Source of the DNA: Ehretia macrophylla
Lineage: Eukaryota > Streptophyta > Magnoliopsida > Boraginales > Ehretiaceae
NCBI GenBank assembly: GCA_037974665.1
Contig: CM075773.1
Coordinates: forward strand, 35,693,080-35,757,079
Length of the DNA stretch: 64,000 nt
Direction: 5' to 3'
In this document: piece after piece, positions 49,901 to 61,632 of the stretch
Numbering within the stretch: the stretch's first letter is position 1
Layout: every line of letters begins with the position of its first letter
Made by a program: the position numbers and the translations under genes
The notes under the pieces: model-generated
What the model saw: the letters and a program-made list of their open reading frames with translations, nothing else
The model's database searches: none
What the model was told of the DNA's origin: nothing

Positions 49901-51347
49901 GACATAATTAATACATAATTGTTTTGGCTATTACGGACAAGTAGTGAACCACCTAGAAAAGTAACAAAAAAACATATATTAATATCCATTTAAAAGAAGA
50001 ATTTCAACTAAAAATTGCTAATGGAAACATAATATATTAAATATCATCTAGTTTTAAATTTATGATCGAATCGTTATAATTTACAATTCAAAAAAATAAT
50101 ATTTTAATTTACGATACCGTTCACGATTCGATAACTATGCTTATAAATGTTAAATCTGCAAAGTTATCTATAAACACAGGTGAAAAATGATAAAGTTTAT
50201 TGGTGGGATTTCAACGTTTTGCCTATAAGTCTGTTCATGGGCCACCAGGCCCACAAGGCCACAACCTTTACAAGAAAGTCTGTTGCAATATCTACTACTG
50301 TGCATCTCGTGACTTGAAATAGGTGATACTTATTGTTGTTCATCTCACATCAAAATGATAAAGGTGTTAGGCGTAGATTCTCCGTAACAGATATACATAA
50401 TAATTACTTTATTACTGTTAAATTAAATAATCAATTTACAAGAGAATCAATGTTACCGCACCACCCACCCACAACACCCAAACCCTCCGCAGCCATATAT
50501 ATAGGTGATTTGCGTGTTTGATCTTATGAAAGTGGGTTTGGTAAGACATTGACGTACATATTTGCGCAAAAACTAACCACAATTCAAGCAAAAAAGTGAT
50601 TAAAGGGCCAGGCATGTTAAAAGTTGAAGAAGAATATGAATTCTGTTTCTGCACGACTCCGTAATGTAAGCTAGGAGAATTGTGGGTCCGTAGATTATGT
50701 GGTTTGCTCCTCTCATTTTTTATTTTTCTTATTTTTAAAACAAAATGTATTAAGTATTACAGATTATTAAAGTTGATCTTTTTAAATCTCAATTATTTAT
50801 TACAAATATTTTTTTAAACATCTTTTCCAAAATTTCTTAGTCTGTTAATCCAAATTTGACGGTTAAAATTAAAAATAATATAATATTATGACTATAATAT
50901 ACTTCATTTCTAGCCGCCTAATTTTGATATCTCTTTTCCTTTTCTCGATTTCAGAAATTTTCCATATTTTTCCTTTCCTTTTGGGATTTGGGGGATTTGA
51001 TAATTTTCATATTATGGTCTTACACAATTTGACATTATAACGTGGTTGGATCCATATTTCAAATCATCCCATGGAAAGTCAAAATTAACACTTGAAAAAA
51101 AATTGAAATAGCAAATCACATTCATAATGAAAATGACAATTGATTTTCACATTTATTTTCTTTACATTTAACAATAACAACTTACAACAAAGAGTCTCGC
51201 GAAGCAAACCAGAAATTCAGTACTTTTAGATAGGGACAGTAAGGGTGTGACATCCCCTTGCAAGATACTTAGCTTTCGGCCTCGGCCTCCTCAAAAAGGG
51301 GAAAAAAAAAAAATTCACTACTTACTTGAACATTAATTTAACTACAT
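49901..51347. other. Intergenic DNA before the minus-strand HyPRP gene
   Basis: AT-rich sequence without recognisable genes. The last part (about 51180-51347) is the likely 3' UTR of the minus-strand gene that ends at 51348. Confidence 0.5.
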
Positions 51348-52226
51348 TTAGGTGAGAGGAGGACAAACAAAACCAGGTGGAGGGGTCAATCCACAAGTTG
51401 CAAGAAGTGAAAGTGCAAGAGGAAGGAATATGTTCAGGTTAAGAAGCTTCAGTCTTATGGTAGTGCATAGACATAGTGCTGCTTCTAGCTCAAGCAATCC
51501 TTGAAGTACTGGGCAGCATATATTTTCCACTGGATTGCCTATGCCTACATGCACTAAACCTCCAAGTACATCCAAACAAAGCCCTAGTTTAAGTGCATCA
51601 ATTGGACATGTAGCTACAGTTGGTGGACTAATACCCGGAACACCACCACCACCACCACCTCCTCCGCCACCACCCGGAGGGGTATATGGCGGGTAGCCAG
51701 AAGAAGGCGGTGGGATTATTCCTGGAGGATTAGTAATTGGAGGGTTTATTATAGGAGGTAAGATGCCCGGAGGACGAGTCACTGGAGGGTTTATAACTGG
51801 TGGCAATAGGCCTGGAGGAGGACGTGTCACTGGTGGTGATATGATCGGAGGATTTACAATAGGAGGCAGTACACGCGGAGGAGGACGTGTCACTGGTGGT
51901 GGCATAACAATTGGTGGCACAACAATAGGTGGCCTTGTAATAGGTGGTGTCACTTTTGGTGGTCCTCCTCCATGATGGGGTGGTGGCCTAATGGTTGGTG
52001 GATGGGGTGGTGGCCTAATGTTTGGTGGATGTGGGCGTGGAGTTTTTGGCGGACGCGACGGCCGGGGAGTAGACGGTGGGTGAGGCCTCTTGGACGGCGG
52101 ACTAGGGCGGCCGTATGGTGGATAACCTGGTGGGCAGTTTCCCCATGCATAAGCTGGAGGCAAAGCTATGAACATGTAAATCATGCACATGAAGAAAATT
52201 GCTGAAACCTTATTACAACCCATCAT
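51348..52226 (-). CDS. Large hybrid proline-rich protein (HyPRP gene 6)
   Basis: Encodes 292 residues, intronless, opposite in orientation to the five clustered HyPRPs. Residues 1-27 are a signal peptide ending AYA. Residues about 31-205 are rich in Pro with repeats of PPIxxPPxTRPP and PPIINPP type, ending in an 11-Gly run (near residues 184-195). The eight-cysteine domain runs from Cys207 to Cys288 with CC and CLC in place and reads [11 protein letters not shown] at its start. It resembles the larger cell-wall PRP type of HyPRP. It shares the domain with genes 1-5 but not the linker, so it is an older paralogue. Two ATGs are adjacent (MMG); either could be the start. Confidence 0.94.
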   Translation of the reverse strand: MMGCNKVSAIFFMCMIYMFIALPPAYAWGNCPPGYPPYGRPSPPSKRPHPPSTPRPSRPPKTPRPHPPNIRPPPHPPTIRPPPHHGGGPPKVTPPITRPPIVVPPIVMPPPVTRPPPRVLPPIVNPPIISPPVTRPPPGLLPPVINPPVTRPPGILPPIINPPITNPPGIIPPPSSGYPPYTPPGGGGGGGGGGGVPGISPPTVATCPIDALKLGLCLDVLGGLVHVGIGNPVENICCPVLQGLLELEAALCLCTTIRLKLLNLNIFLPLALSLLATCGLTPPPGFVCPPLT

Positions 52227-52303
52227 GGCTTTGGGTTCCTAAACGATAGCTTTATTCTATTCTAATTCTCTTTTTGAAGTTATCGAGTTCTTGATTTCTT
52301 AGG

Positions 52304-52310
52304 TTTTATA
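52304..52310 (-). promoter_or_regulatory. Probable TATA box of HyPRP gene 6
   Basis: The minus strand reads TATAAAA 78 bp upstream of the start codon at 52226. No RY CATGCAT was noticed nearby, unlike genes 1-5. Confidence 0.5.
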
Positions 52311-52944
52311 GCTGAATTTAAGGAGCAACCCGTGAATTGTGATTTCGGTGAAATGCAACATTATCAGAAATACAAATGTATACAAATGTGTATAATTAAA
52401 AATTAGGTTTTACTCGAAACTAACAAAAAAAAAAAATCAAAAACTGTGTAAGTGGAAGTGGAGATATATTTTGGAGGGTTGTATGTATTTCGCGAACTTC
52501 AATACCCAATCCGTGACCGGCTGAATTCAATCCGTGAAGAGTGTTTGTTAATATAGTAATAGAATAAGTTCAAATTTGCACATATTTTGAGAGCTGCTAA
52601 TTGAGTACTTTTTGTTTTCTTGCTTCACATTTCGTACCTTGTCTTCTCCTCCCTATTATTCTTTCCTGTTTCCGTAATTCAACCAATTTATTCAAGGTAC
52701 ATCCTTGAGAATTATCTTCTTTTATATATATTTCTCATAATATTATAATATTATCAAAAAAATTTAATGATCATAATTATACAAATTATTTTATCATAAT
52801 TATATTATTATTAAATTTTTTGCATAAAGTTATATCGTTATGAAAGAATTTAAATTCAATTTTCTTTGGAGTTTATATCTACTTGAAGAAAAAGTATTGC
52901 ATTAGTTCGGACAGATAGATCAATCTCTCACTTAATTAATAGAA

Positions 52945-53330
52945 CTTAAACTTTGTTTGGCCTAACTTTTAGACTCTCAAAAGTGTTTCTTGTGAGTTTA
53001 AAAACTAAATTAATATGTTTGGCCCATTTTTAAAAGTATTTTTAAGTAAAAATTGAAGTTGGAAAAAGCTAAAAAATGAGAAGGCTTTTACGAAACTGTT
53101 TTACATAATGCAGGAAGCTATTTTTTCTTTTTCTTTTTTTCAAATATACCCTTCCATATTTTTTAAAGTCTCATATTACCTTAAAAAAATTTAAAAGCTC
53201 AACGTTGTCTAATATAAGTCAAACAGTCAACGACTTTTATTCAACAGCACTTCTAATAAAAACTCTATTATAAAATCTTTACTGTTCAAAATCTAAAATT
53301 TCACAACTAGATCAAACAAAGCAATACACA
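52945..53330. mobile_element. MITE family copy 3
   Basis: About 385 bp with the same landmarks as 46873-47285: tttgtttggcctaac at the start, cataatgcaggaagcta, aacgttgtct, and tagatcaaacaaagc at the end. Uninterrupted, no coding capacity. Confidence 0.65.
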
Positions 53331-53638
53331 TAAGAATTCTATTAATATATGATTATGACCTGATTGAAGAATTTGTCTTGCTTGAAATTACAGCTGCACA
53401 TGAGCTCTCATTTTGTCCTCGCTCCTACGATGTTAGCAGGTGTTTCAATGAAGTCTGAGAAGGGTTTAGGGTTTTTGCTACACACGACACATATTTAACT
53501 CATCACTCCATTACAGCAGCTCAGTTTTCGAAGAGATCATGTGACCCCTTCGATTTTCGAAAACATCCCAAAACTAGGAAATGCGATAACAAAAGAATTA
53601 ATAAGCTAACTCTTTATTGTTAATTTAAGGGCAAATCT

Positions 53639-54094
53639 CAAATAGTATCTATTGTTTACAAATTTTTTATAAATAATATTTATTATTTTAAAAGTCACGC
53701 AGTTAGTCTTTATTGTTTGTAAAAATTTTATCAATAGTCTCTATTATTTTATAAGTCATTCAGTTAGTCTCTATTGTTAACAAAAGTCTCTCCATTATTT
53801 CTCATTATTTGCAAAAGTTTCTTCATTAGTCCTCAATGTTTGTAACTCTCCATTAGTTCTCATTATTTGCAAAAAGTCTCTCTATTAATCCTCAATGTTT
53901 GTAAATTTACAAACATTGAGGACTAATGGAGAGACTTTTGCAAACAATAAGGACTAAATAAGTGACTTTTGAAATAATGGAAGACTATTGGTGAAACTTT
54001 TACAAACAATAGAGACTAACGACGTAACTTCTAAAATAATAAGGATTATTTAACCAAAACTTGTAAACAATAAGGACTATTTGTCCAATTTACC
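53639..54094. mobile_element. Foldback element, 456 bp, with perfect 9-bp target duplication
   Basis: The exact duplication TTAATTTAA flanks it (53630-53638 and 54095-54103). The two halves are inverted copies meeting at gtttgtaaatttacaaac near 53908. Arms are strings of units such as gtctctattgtttacaaaa. The ends are GGGCAAAT and ATTTACC. Start sequence and architecture resemble the element at 8954-9501 (GGGAAAAT, later tttagtc). The 9-bp duplication points to Mutator-like transposition; no transposase is present. Confidence 0.85.
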
Positions 54095-54103
54095 TTAATT
54101 TAA

Positions 54104-54906
54104 CAACAAAAAAGATACGTATTCCATTTTACTTCTAAAGGTATCTTTCATGGATACCTTTCATGGCACTGAGGATTTGAAGTACATCGATCCAGATGCA
54201 TGGTGCATTTGATACATGAGCAATAAGGGAACTTAATGCATTGTAGTACAATTTTCATTGTATTATATAAAATTGGTCTTAAGATTATCATATATTTAAT
54301 TAGTCTTAAGATTAATTAGCATGTCACAGTTTGAATTAACTTGAAGAAATAGAACAAAATTTATTTAATTTTGACTTTCACACCATGAGTTGCAACAATG
54401 AGGTCTCAGGTTCAATTCGCCCATCAAATGTGTAGGTCTTTATTAGGTTACATATTAGTATTTGCTCCAACTATACGTGGTTGAATTTGTAGTCAGTAAT
54501 TAGTAATTGTACTTTACAATTTGTAAGTTCATGTCTTTATTCTATTATATACAGGTATTTGTTCCCATGTGGGTAATTTATCAAAATTACCTTAAATTTT
54601 TGTTTTTTTTGATATTTAAGTCTCTTATCTTTTATTTTGAATAAAATTATCCTTCATTTTTCATTTTGGTGACAGTCATTAGTCCTTAGAGCAAAATTCG
54701 TTAAAAAATAACGTTAATGAGCAAGTAGATGTCAAGTGACTGCAAAATGCACAAATCTTCAGGGGTAAAATTATCACACGATAAAATATAAGTATCCTAA
54801 AGCTTCTTATTAACTGCTAAAAATTAATTATATATATTTCAGGACATCCCAAAAAGTGAATATATACAAAATGGAATAAAGGGAATAATATTTCTCTTAT
54901 ACCTAA
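54104..54906. other. AT-rich intergenic DNA
   Basis: No coding region recognised. The words gtcaagaattaac and tatttgttcccatgtgggtaa suggest old retrotransposon debris, but nothing could be assigned. Confidence 0.4.
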
Positions 54907-55460
54907 CACTACAAAAAAAAAAAAAAACTGGATTCTGCGACGGACTGTCGCCAAACCATCGCAGATATGGCGACGGCACAGTAAAGGAGAAGCCAGTTTT
55001 GTGATGGAACAGTAATGGTATTGTGAGAGGCAAAAACACCTGTGACCAAGCCGGCTTTGTTAGCTTTCTCCAATTCGGTGACGGCTAATTTGATGACGGC
55101 TTAGTGACAAGTTTCTCCAATTCCAATATGTGGAGACGGCACGGTGACGGTATAGTGACAGTCCGTCAGCGTGCTGTCACCATAAAGGGTGCTGCCTCAA
55201 TTTCCTTCTCTTTTTTTTTAATCGAACAAGGCCTTCAAACACTGAGTAACAACGATGTGTTAAATTTTTTTCCAAAGCAGTACCAGTTACTAATGTATTG
55301 TTAACTTCAAGTACTGATATTATTTGAGGTAGTAATAAAATACTATGTTTGTGTAGATATTAACTACAATATGAGAAAATTTTGATAATATAATTTGCAA
55401 TCGACAATATTTTATTTCATAACATTCGATAACTAAGAATTACATTAATAGACGGTTAAC
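54907..55460. mobile_element. CACTA-like left end
   Basis: Starts CACTACAAAAAAAA and is followed by subterminal repeats gcgacggac, gtgacggc, gagacggc and tgacggtatagtgac, as in CACTA elements whose ends carry repeated transposase-binding words. The matching right end (ending GTAGTG) was not found in the window, so the element is truncated, interrupted or continues beyond. Confidence 0.55.
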
Positions 55461-55500
55461 TTTAGTCATCACCATACAAAAGTCCATAACAAGATATACA

Positions 55501-55695
55501 CACATGGAGACGGGCTACTTCCCGTCTCCAATAAAAGAGGCCCACGATGTGGGCCTCTTCTAATAGAGATAGGCATCTCCATATTGGAGACGGGCTGATG
55601 TAGAGATGGCCTGCTACCCGTCTCCAATAAAAGAGGCCCACAGCGTGGGCCTCTTTTAATTGGGCGACGGCCCTGGTTCACATCGGGCCGTCGCC
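55501..55695. repeat. Block of strong hairpins
   Basis: Contains three perfect stems. GAGACGGG pairs with CCCGTCTC near 55507-55530. AAAAGAGGCCCAC and GTGGGCCTCTTTT surround a three-base loop (55626-55659 region). AATTGGGCGACGGCC and GGCCGTCGCCCAATT surround a 13-base loop (55658-55700). An imperfect repeat of the first two stems appears twice. The gacgg words link it to the CACTA-like end just upstream. Confidence 0.8.
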
Positions 55696-55854
55696 CAATT
55701 AAAATGAAAATAAAAGAAGGCAGAGCCCTCTGCCCTCTGTTACGTTTTTCATTTTTCCAAACCAAAAAACATCACCCCTTACCCCACCCCCCCCCCCCTT
55801 CCCCTTCACCTTCCTACCTCTCTATAGACCCCTCACCACCATCTTGTTGAGATA

Positions 55855-55950
55855 ATGATATATTATATGTAGCTATTTATATATGTGATATATATACATA
55901 TATATATATATATATACATATATATATGTATATATATGTATAGATCTAGC
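55855..55950. repeat. TA/CATA microsatellite
   Basis: An alternating purine-pyrimidine tract of tatata, catata and gtatata words about 95 bases long. A C-rich run of 13 C lies just before it (near 55786-55799). Confidence 0.85.
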
Positions 55951-56301
55951 TAACTCCACCACCCCCTATGATGCTATGTACTCTCTCAACACATTAATAT
56001 TGGGTGTAATATTGATATATTTTTTCAGCGCCTTTTCACTTAAATTTTGTTAGTTCTTGAGTAATTTATGAGCAATTTGAGTGGTTCCATGTTTGTTTTG
56101 TGATGTAGGTGAATTATATGAGAATACATGGATTTTGAGGCAAAGATTGAAAAAAAATGACTAAGGGCAATCTTTTATGCAGTTCGTGAAGAAATTAAAG
56201 AGAAAATAGAAGTAGCGTAGTCATAGCGCAGCTGCGCAGTGTCACAGGATTTTTAAGGGCAAATAGCTTTAATTTTACTTTGGATTTTATTTTATTTTGA
56301 T

Positions 56302-57834
56302 TTGTTCTCTTATTTTCGTTACGTGTGTTTCAGGATATATTCTTTTACGTGCATACGAAAGTCAGGAGGTAGTAACTTGTTGCCTTTCGATCCTGAGATA
56401 GAACGAACTTGTCGGAAGAATAGAAAGGAGAAAAGAGTGACTACAACTACCCATCATTTGCAAGGAAATATGGCTGACATTGTGGTAGCACAAGAAGGAA
56501 ATAATCAGGAAAATTCGCCTAGAACACTACGAGAGTATGAATTACCACCCACTAGAATTCAACCTGTGATTAGAAGGCCAGCGATTCAGGTGCATGATTT
56601 TGATTTGAAGATAGTGACACTACAATTGATTCAAAATATTCAGTTCCATAGACTACCTTCTGAAGTTCCTAATCAGCACATTATGAATTTTCTAGAAGTC
56701 TGTGGAACTGTTAAGTACAATGGAGTCACTGATGAAGCTCTGCACCTTCGCTTGTTTCCTTTCTCCTTAAGGGATCAAGCTAAGGAATGGTTGAATTTGC
56801 TGCCTTCTAATTCAATCACCACTTGGGAGGACTTAGTGCACAAGTTTTTGTGAAGGCTTTTCCCACCTGGAAAGACAGCAAAGTTGTGCATAGAAATTAA
56901 TAATTTTGCGCAACATGAAGGAGAAACTTTGTGTGAAGCATGGGAAAGGTATAAGGCATTGCTGAGGAAGTGTCCTAATCATGGAGTACTTAGGTGGATA
57001 CAAATTCATAATTTTTACAATGGGTTAATTAGCTCCACAAGAACTTTGATTGATGCATCAACAGGATGAGCTTTAATGAATAAGACAGCAGATGAAGCTT
57101 ATGCGTCGTTAAAGGATATTGTTTTAAACCACCAGCAGTGGTCAAGCGAGAGAGTCGCACCAAATAAGACAACTGGGATCCATGAGATTGATGCCACAAC
57201 TGCCTTGACAGCGAAAATTGACAATCTCGCGAAGCAGTTGCAGAATAGCCAGGCAACTGCTAATGTTGTTTAGGTGACAGTAGTGTATGAGTTTTGTTGT
57301 GGTCCACATTATAGTGCAGAATGTCAGGTTGGCAATCCATTTGCACAAGGCACAGTAGAACAAGCACAGTATGTGGGAAATTTTAATGGGCAGCAGCACA
57401 ATCCATACTCTAACAGATATAATCCAGCATGGCGTAATCATCCGAATTTCTCCTGGAGAAATAATCAGAATGTGTCGCAGCCTGAGCAGAATAACCCACC
57501 ACCAGATAAGAAGGTAAACTTGGAGGATGCATTGGCTCAGTTGGTGACTTCGCAGACTCAATTCATGAATGAAACAAGGACAAACTTTCAGAACCAATCT
57601 GCACAAATCAGAAATTTAGAAGCACAGTTCAGCCAAATGGCTACCATGTTTTCAGAAAGACAACAAGGGAATTTACCTAGCACTTCAAAGGTGAATCCTA
57701 GAAGAGAAGGTAAAGAGCATTGTAAAGCTGTCACCTTGAGAAGCGGCAAAGAGTTAGAGGAGCCAGTGAGGACCAAAAAGGTTGAGAAAGGTGAACCAAA
57801 GATGAGGCGAAAAAAGAAGAGGAAGAGAAAGTAA
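56302..57834 (+). pseudogene. Gypsy gag (broken)
   Basis: The frame carries SGGSNLLPFDPEIERTCRK and continues through MADIVVAQ (ATG 56470). The codon 56353-56355 just before this conserved segment is ATA where a start codon might be expected, so the native start could be lost. The retrotransposon gag core follows (NFLEVCGTVKYNGV, LFPFSLRDQAKEWL). Stops lie at 56851-56853, 57067-57069 and 57271-57273. A degenerate zinc knuckle CCGPHYSAEC is at about 57292-57324. The last part is Gln/Asn-rich and ends in a Lys/Arg-rich tail near 57830. Confidence 0.82.
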
Positions 57835-57866
57835 AAGCTCAGCCACATCCTGCACAAGAACCACCT

Positions 57867-58460
57867 GTGGTGGTCCCATTTCCTCAAATATTGCAGAAGT
57901 TTCTTGAAGTCTTTAAGAAGCTTCACATAAATATTCCATTTGCAGATGCACTTGAACAGATGCCGAGTTACGTGAAGTTCATGAAGGACATCCTTTCAAA
58001 TAAGAGGAAGCTTAGAGATTACGAGACAGTTGCACTAACTGAGGAGTGCAGTGCCATTCTACAAAATAAGCTACCACAAAAGTTCAAGGATCCAGGGAGT
58101 TTTACCATTCCTTGTGAAATTGGCAATGTTGTTTTTGAGCGAGCGTTGTGTGATTTAGGTGCTAGTATTAATTTGATGCCTTTATCTATTTTCAGGAAAC
58201 TTGGATTGGGTAAGGCGAGGCCCACAACTATTATATTGCAGTTAGCTGATTGCTCACTAAAGTATCCCAAAGGAGTTATTTAAGATGTACTAATCAAAGT
58301 TGATAAGTTCATATTCCCTGTAGATTTCATAGTGTTGGACATGGAAAAAGACAAGGAGATTCCTATTATTCTTGGGCGACCATTCTTTGCAACTGGAAGA
58401 ACACTCATTGATATTCAAAAGGGAGAGCTGCGACTAAGGGTGCAAGAAGAAGAAGTGATT
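57867..58460 (+). pseudogene. Gypsy aspartic protease domain (broken)
   Basis: FKDPGSFTIPCEIGN leads to the active-site segment ALCDLGASINLMPLS near 58140-58180. The DLGA form in place of DTGA is normal for the Athila lineage, to my knowledge. A TAA at 58281-58283 interrupts it. [12 protein letters not shown], the second conserved protease block, is at about 58366-58400. A two-base loss near 58459 shifts the frame into the RT reading frame. Confidence 0.8.
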
Positions 58461-58464
58461 TAAT

Positions 58465-60290
58465 GTGTTCAAAGCTATCAAGTACCCTGAAGCTAGCAAC
58501 AGTTGTTTTCGCATTGATGATGTACAAGCTATAGTGCCTAGCCATGTGGGTCGACTGGATCCCTTGGAGGCTACCTTAATACAAGATGATCTTGTTGATT
58601 TGGAAGATGAAGAGGTGCAGGCATATTTGAATTCGATGGATTCTTTTGAACCAAATAGGCGAAAGTATTTTGAAAAATTAGGAGAAGGTTCTGCACGTTC
58701 TAAACCATCAATTGAGCAACCACCTGCGTTGGAGTTGAAACCTCTACTAGCACACTTGCGCTACATATATTTGGGCGAGTCAAACACACTTCCAGTAATT
58801 ATCTCTTCGTCACTCTCTAACGAAGAAGAAGATAAATTACTAAGAGTGCTTAGAACTCACAAATTAGCCATTGGTTGGTCTTTGGCAGATATTAAGGGAA
58901 TTCGTCCCTCTATGTGCATGTATCGTATTCTTATGGAGGATGATAATAAACCATCCATTGACACACAAAGACGACTCAATCCTACAATGAAAGAAGTGGT
59001 GAGAAATGAGGTTCTGAAGTGGTTAGATGCAGGAGTAATTTATCCAATCTCAGTTAATTCTTGGGTAAGTCCAGTGCAAGTTGTACCCAAGAAGGGCGGC
59101 ATGACAGTTGTGAAAAATGAAAACAATGAACTTATTCCTACAAGAACTGTGACTGGATGGAAAGCATGTATCGATTATAGGAAGTTAAACAAGGCTACGA
59201 GAAATGACCATTTTCCCTTGCCCTTTGTTGATCAGATGCTTGATAGATTGGCAGGATATGAGTACTATTATTTCTTGGATGGTTACTCTGGCTACAATCA
59301 AATAGCTATTGCACCAGAAGATCTCGAGAAAACCACGTTTACATATCCTTATGGTACATTCGCTTTTCGGATAATGACATTTGGATTATGTAACGCACTA
59401 GGTACTTTTCAGAGATACATGATGGCTATCTTCTTAGATTTGGTAGAGCATGGAATTGAGGTATTTATGGATGAATTTTCTGTGATGGGCACGTCGTTTG
59501 ATAATTGTCTTTACAATTTGGAGCTAGTGTTGAAAAGATGTGAAGAGACAAATCTGGTGTTAAATTGGGAGAAGTGTCACTTCATGGTGTGTGAAGGTAT
59601 TGTCTTGGGGCATCGTATCTCAGCTAAAGGCATTGAAGTTGATCGTGAGAAGATTGAGACCATAGAGAAGTTGTCAGCGTCAACAACTGTGAAAGGGGTT
59701 AAAAGTTTTTTAGGACATACAGGGTTCTATAGGAGATTCAACAAGGATTTTTCAAAGATCGCCAAACCACTCTCAACTCTTTTGGCGTAGAATATTCTAT
59801 TTGTGTGGAATGAAGATTGTGAATGTGCGTTTGTAAAAATCAATGAGAAACTTGTGTCAACACCTATTGTAGTAGCACTTGATTGGGAGTTACCTTTTGA
59901 GTTGATGTGTGATGCAAGCGACTACGTAGTAGGAGCAGTTTTGGGGTAGCGAAAGAACAAAGTGTTTCATGCTATTTACTATGCGAGTCACACACTTAAT
60001 GATGCACAACTTAATTACGCAACAACAGAAAAAGAGTTGCTCGCAATAATATTCGCCTTTGACAAGTTTCGTCCTTATCTGATTGGAAATAAGGTAATCG
60101 TTTACACTGATCATTCAACTATTAAGTACCTTATGGCCAAGAAGGATGCGAAGCCAAAGCTCATTCGTTGGGTGTTGTTGTTACAAAAATTCGACTTGGA
60201 GATCAGAGATAAGAAAGGCACATAAAATTTGGTAGCAGATCACTTTTCTAGACTTGAGTTACCAGTAGAGATTGAGATGGTGAAGCTGCC
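58465..60290 (+). pseudogene. Gypsy reverse transcriptase and RNase H (broken)
   Basis: The open frame 58465-59790 (441 codons) includes the RT palm and fingers: WVSPVQVVPKKGG, ACIDYRKLNKAT, FLDGYSGYNQI. The catalytic YXDD-type motif reads FMDE (59467-59475), so the second Asp is Glu and activity is doubtful. GFYRRFNKDFSKIAKPL ends the RT. After a stop (59788-59790), RNase H follows with ELMCDASDY, a stop near 59947, then [20 protein letters not shown] and [11 protein letters not shown]. Another stop is near 60223, just before VADHFSRLE. Confidence 0.88.
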
Positions 60291-60363
60291 CATTGAAGAT
60301 GACTTTCCAGATGAAAAGATCCTTGCAATACAATCTGCATAAACTCTTCCATGGTATGCTAAC

Positions 60364-61632
60364 TTGGTGAATTTTCTGGCAGCAAAGGTAATCCCAGCTG
60401 AGTTGAATTATCAGCAAAGGAATAAAGTTTTATCTGATGTGAAGCACTATTATTGGGAAGATCCTATACTCTACAAGCATTGTGCAGATCAAGTTATCAG
60501 AAGGTGTGTTCCAAAAGAGGAGATGGAAGATATTTTGAGGCATTGCCACACACTTAAGTGTGGAGGTCACTTTGGAGGCAATAGAATAGCGGCAAAAGTG
60601 CTCCAATTAGGTTTTTATTGGCCTAGCTTGTTTAAAGATACTCACACTTTTGTTGTTGCATGTGACAGATGCCAGAGATTGGGGAATATCTCGAGAAAGA
60701 ATGAGATGCCATTGCAGAACATTCTTGAAGATGAACTTTTTATTGTGTGGGGAATCAATTTCATGGGGTCGTTCCCCTCCTCTTACAATAACAAATACAT
60801 TTTGTTGGCAGTTGAATACGTATCTAAATGGGTGGAAGCGGTGGCGACTCCAACAAATGATGGTGCGGTAGTGCTGAATTTTCTAAAGAGAAACATTTTT
60901 ACAAGGTTTGGCACACCTCGAGCGATAATCAGTGATGAGGGTACCCACTTTTGTAACAAGTAGTTTGAAGCCCTTTTACTCAAATATGGTGTCAAACATC
61001 GGAAATCACTTGCTTATCATCCTCAAACAAATGGGCAAGCAAAAGTTTCAAATTGAGAAATAAAGAAGATTCTTGAGAAGACAGTGGGCAATTCGCGCAA
61101 AGATTGGGCCAAGAAGATTGATGATGCACTGTGGGCGTATCGTACTGCATTTAAAACACCAATTGGGATGTCGCCTTACAGATTGGTCTCTGGAAAAGCT
61201 TGCCATTTACCAGTGGAGCTCAAGTACAAGGCATATTGGGCAATGAAGCAGTTGAATCTAGATATGTAAGCTGCAGGAGAAAAAAGACTTTTGCAATTGA
61301 ATGAGTTGGAAAAGTTCCGGAATAAAGCTTATGAGAATACAAAGATTTACAAGGAGAGAACAAAAACGTGGCATGATAAGCACTTTTCACGAAAAGAGTT
61401 CTTGCCTGGTCAGAAAGTTCTTTTATACAACTCAAGGCTTCGCTTGTTTCATGGAAAGCTTAAATCAAGATGGTTTGGCCATTTCGTTGTGACAAAGGTG
61501 TTTCCTTATGGAGCTGTTGAAGTAAATCATCCAGAGAAGGGGACGTTCAAGGTTAACGGACAACGGTTGAAGACTTATTGGGATGATGAGTTTGATAAGC
61601 ACAAGTCCGTTGTCCACCTCAACTCGGCTTGA
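60364..61632 (+). pseudogene. Gypsy integrase (broken, two catalytic residues changed)
   Basis: The zinc domain reads [11 protein letters not shown] to ACDRCQRLG (about 60560-60680). The core has GINFMG, where the first catalytic Asp is Asn (AAT, 60757-60759). The second Asp is kept in ISDEGTHF (60934-60936). The Glu position is Lys (AAA, 61042-61044) in NGQAKVSN. Stops lie at 60961-60963, 61054-61056 and 61267-61269. The C-terminal part includes [19 protein letters not shown] and the GPF/Y-like PYGAVEV segment, ending LNSA at about 61630. Most of the lesions are C-to-T or G-to-A. Confidence 0.87.

Noticed and set aside
51763-52205. Gly- and Trp-rich open frames on the plus strand opposite HyPRP gene 6
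   Set aside because: Shadows of the Pro-rich coding sequence; no signal or domain.
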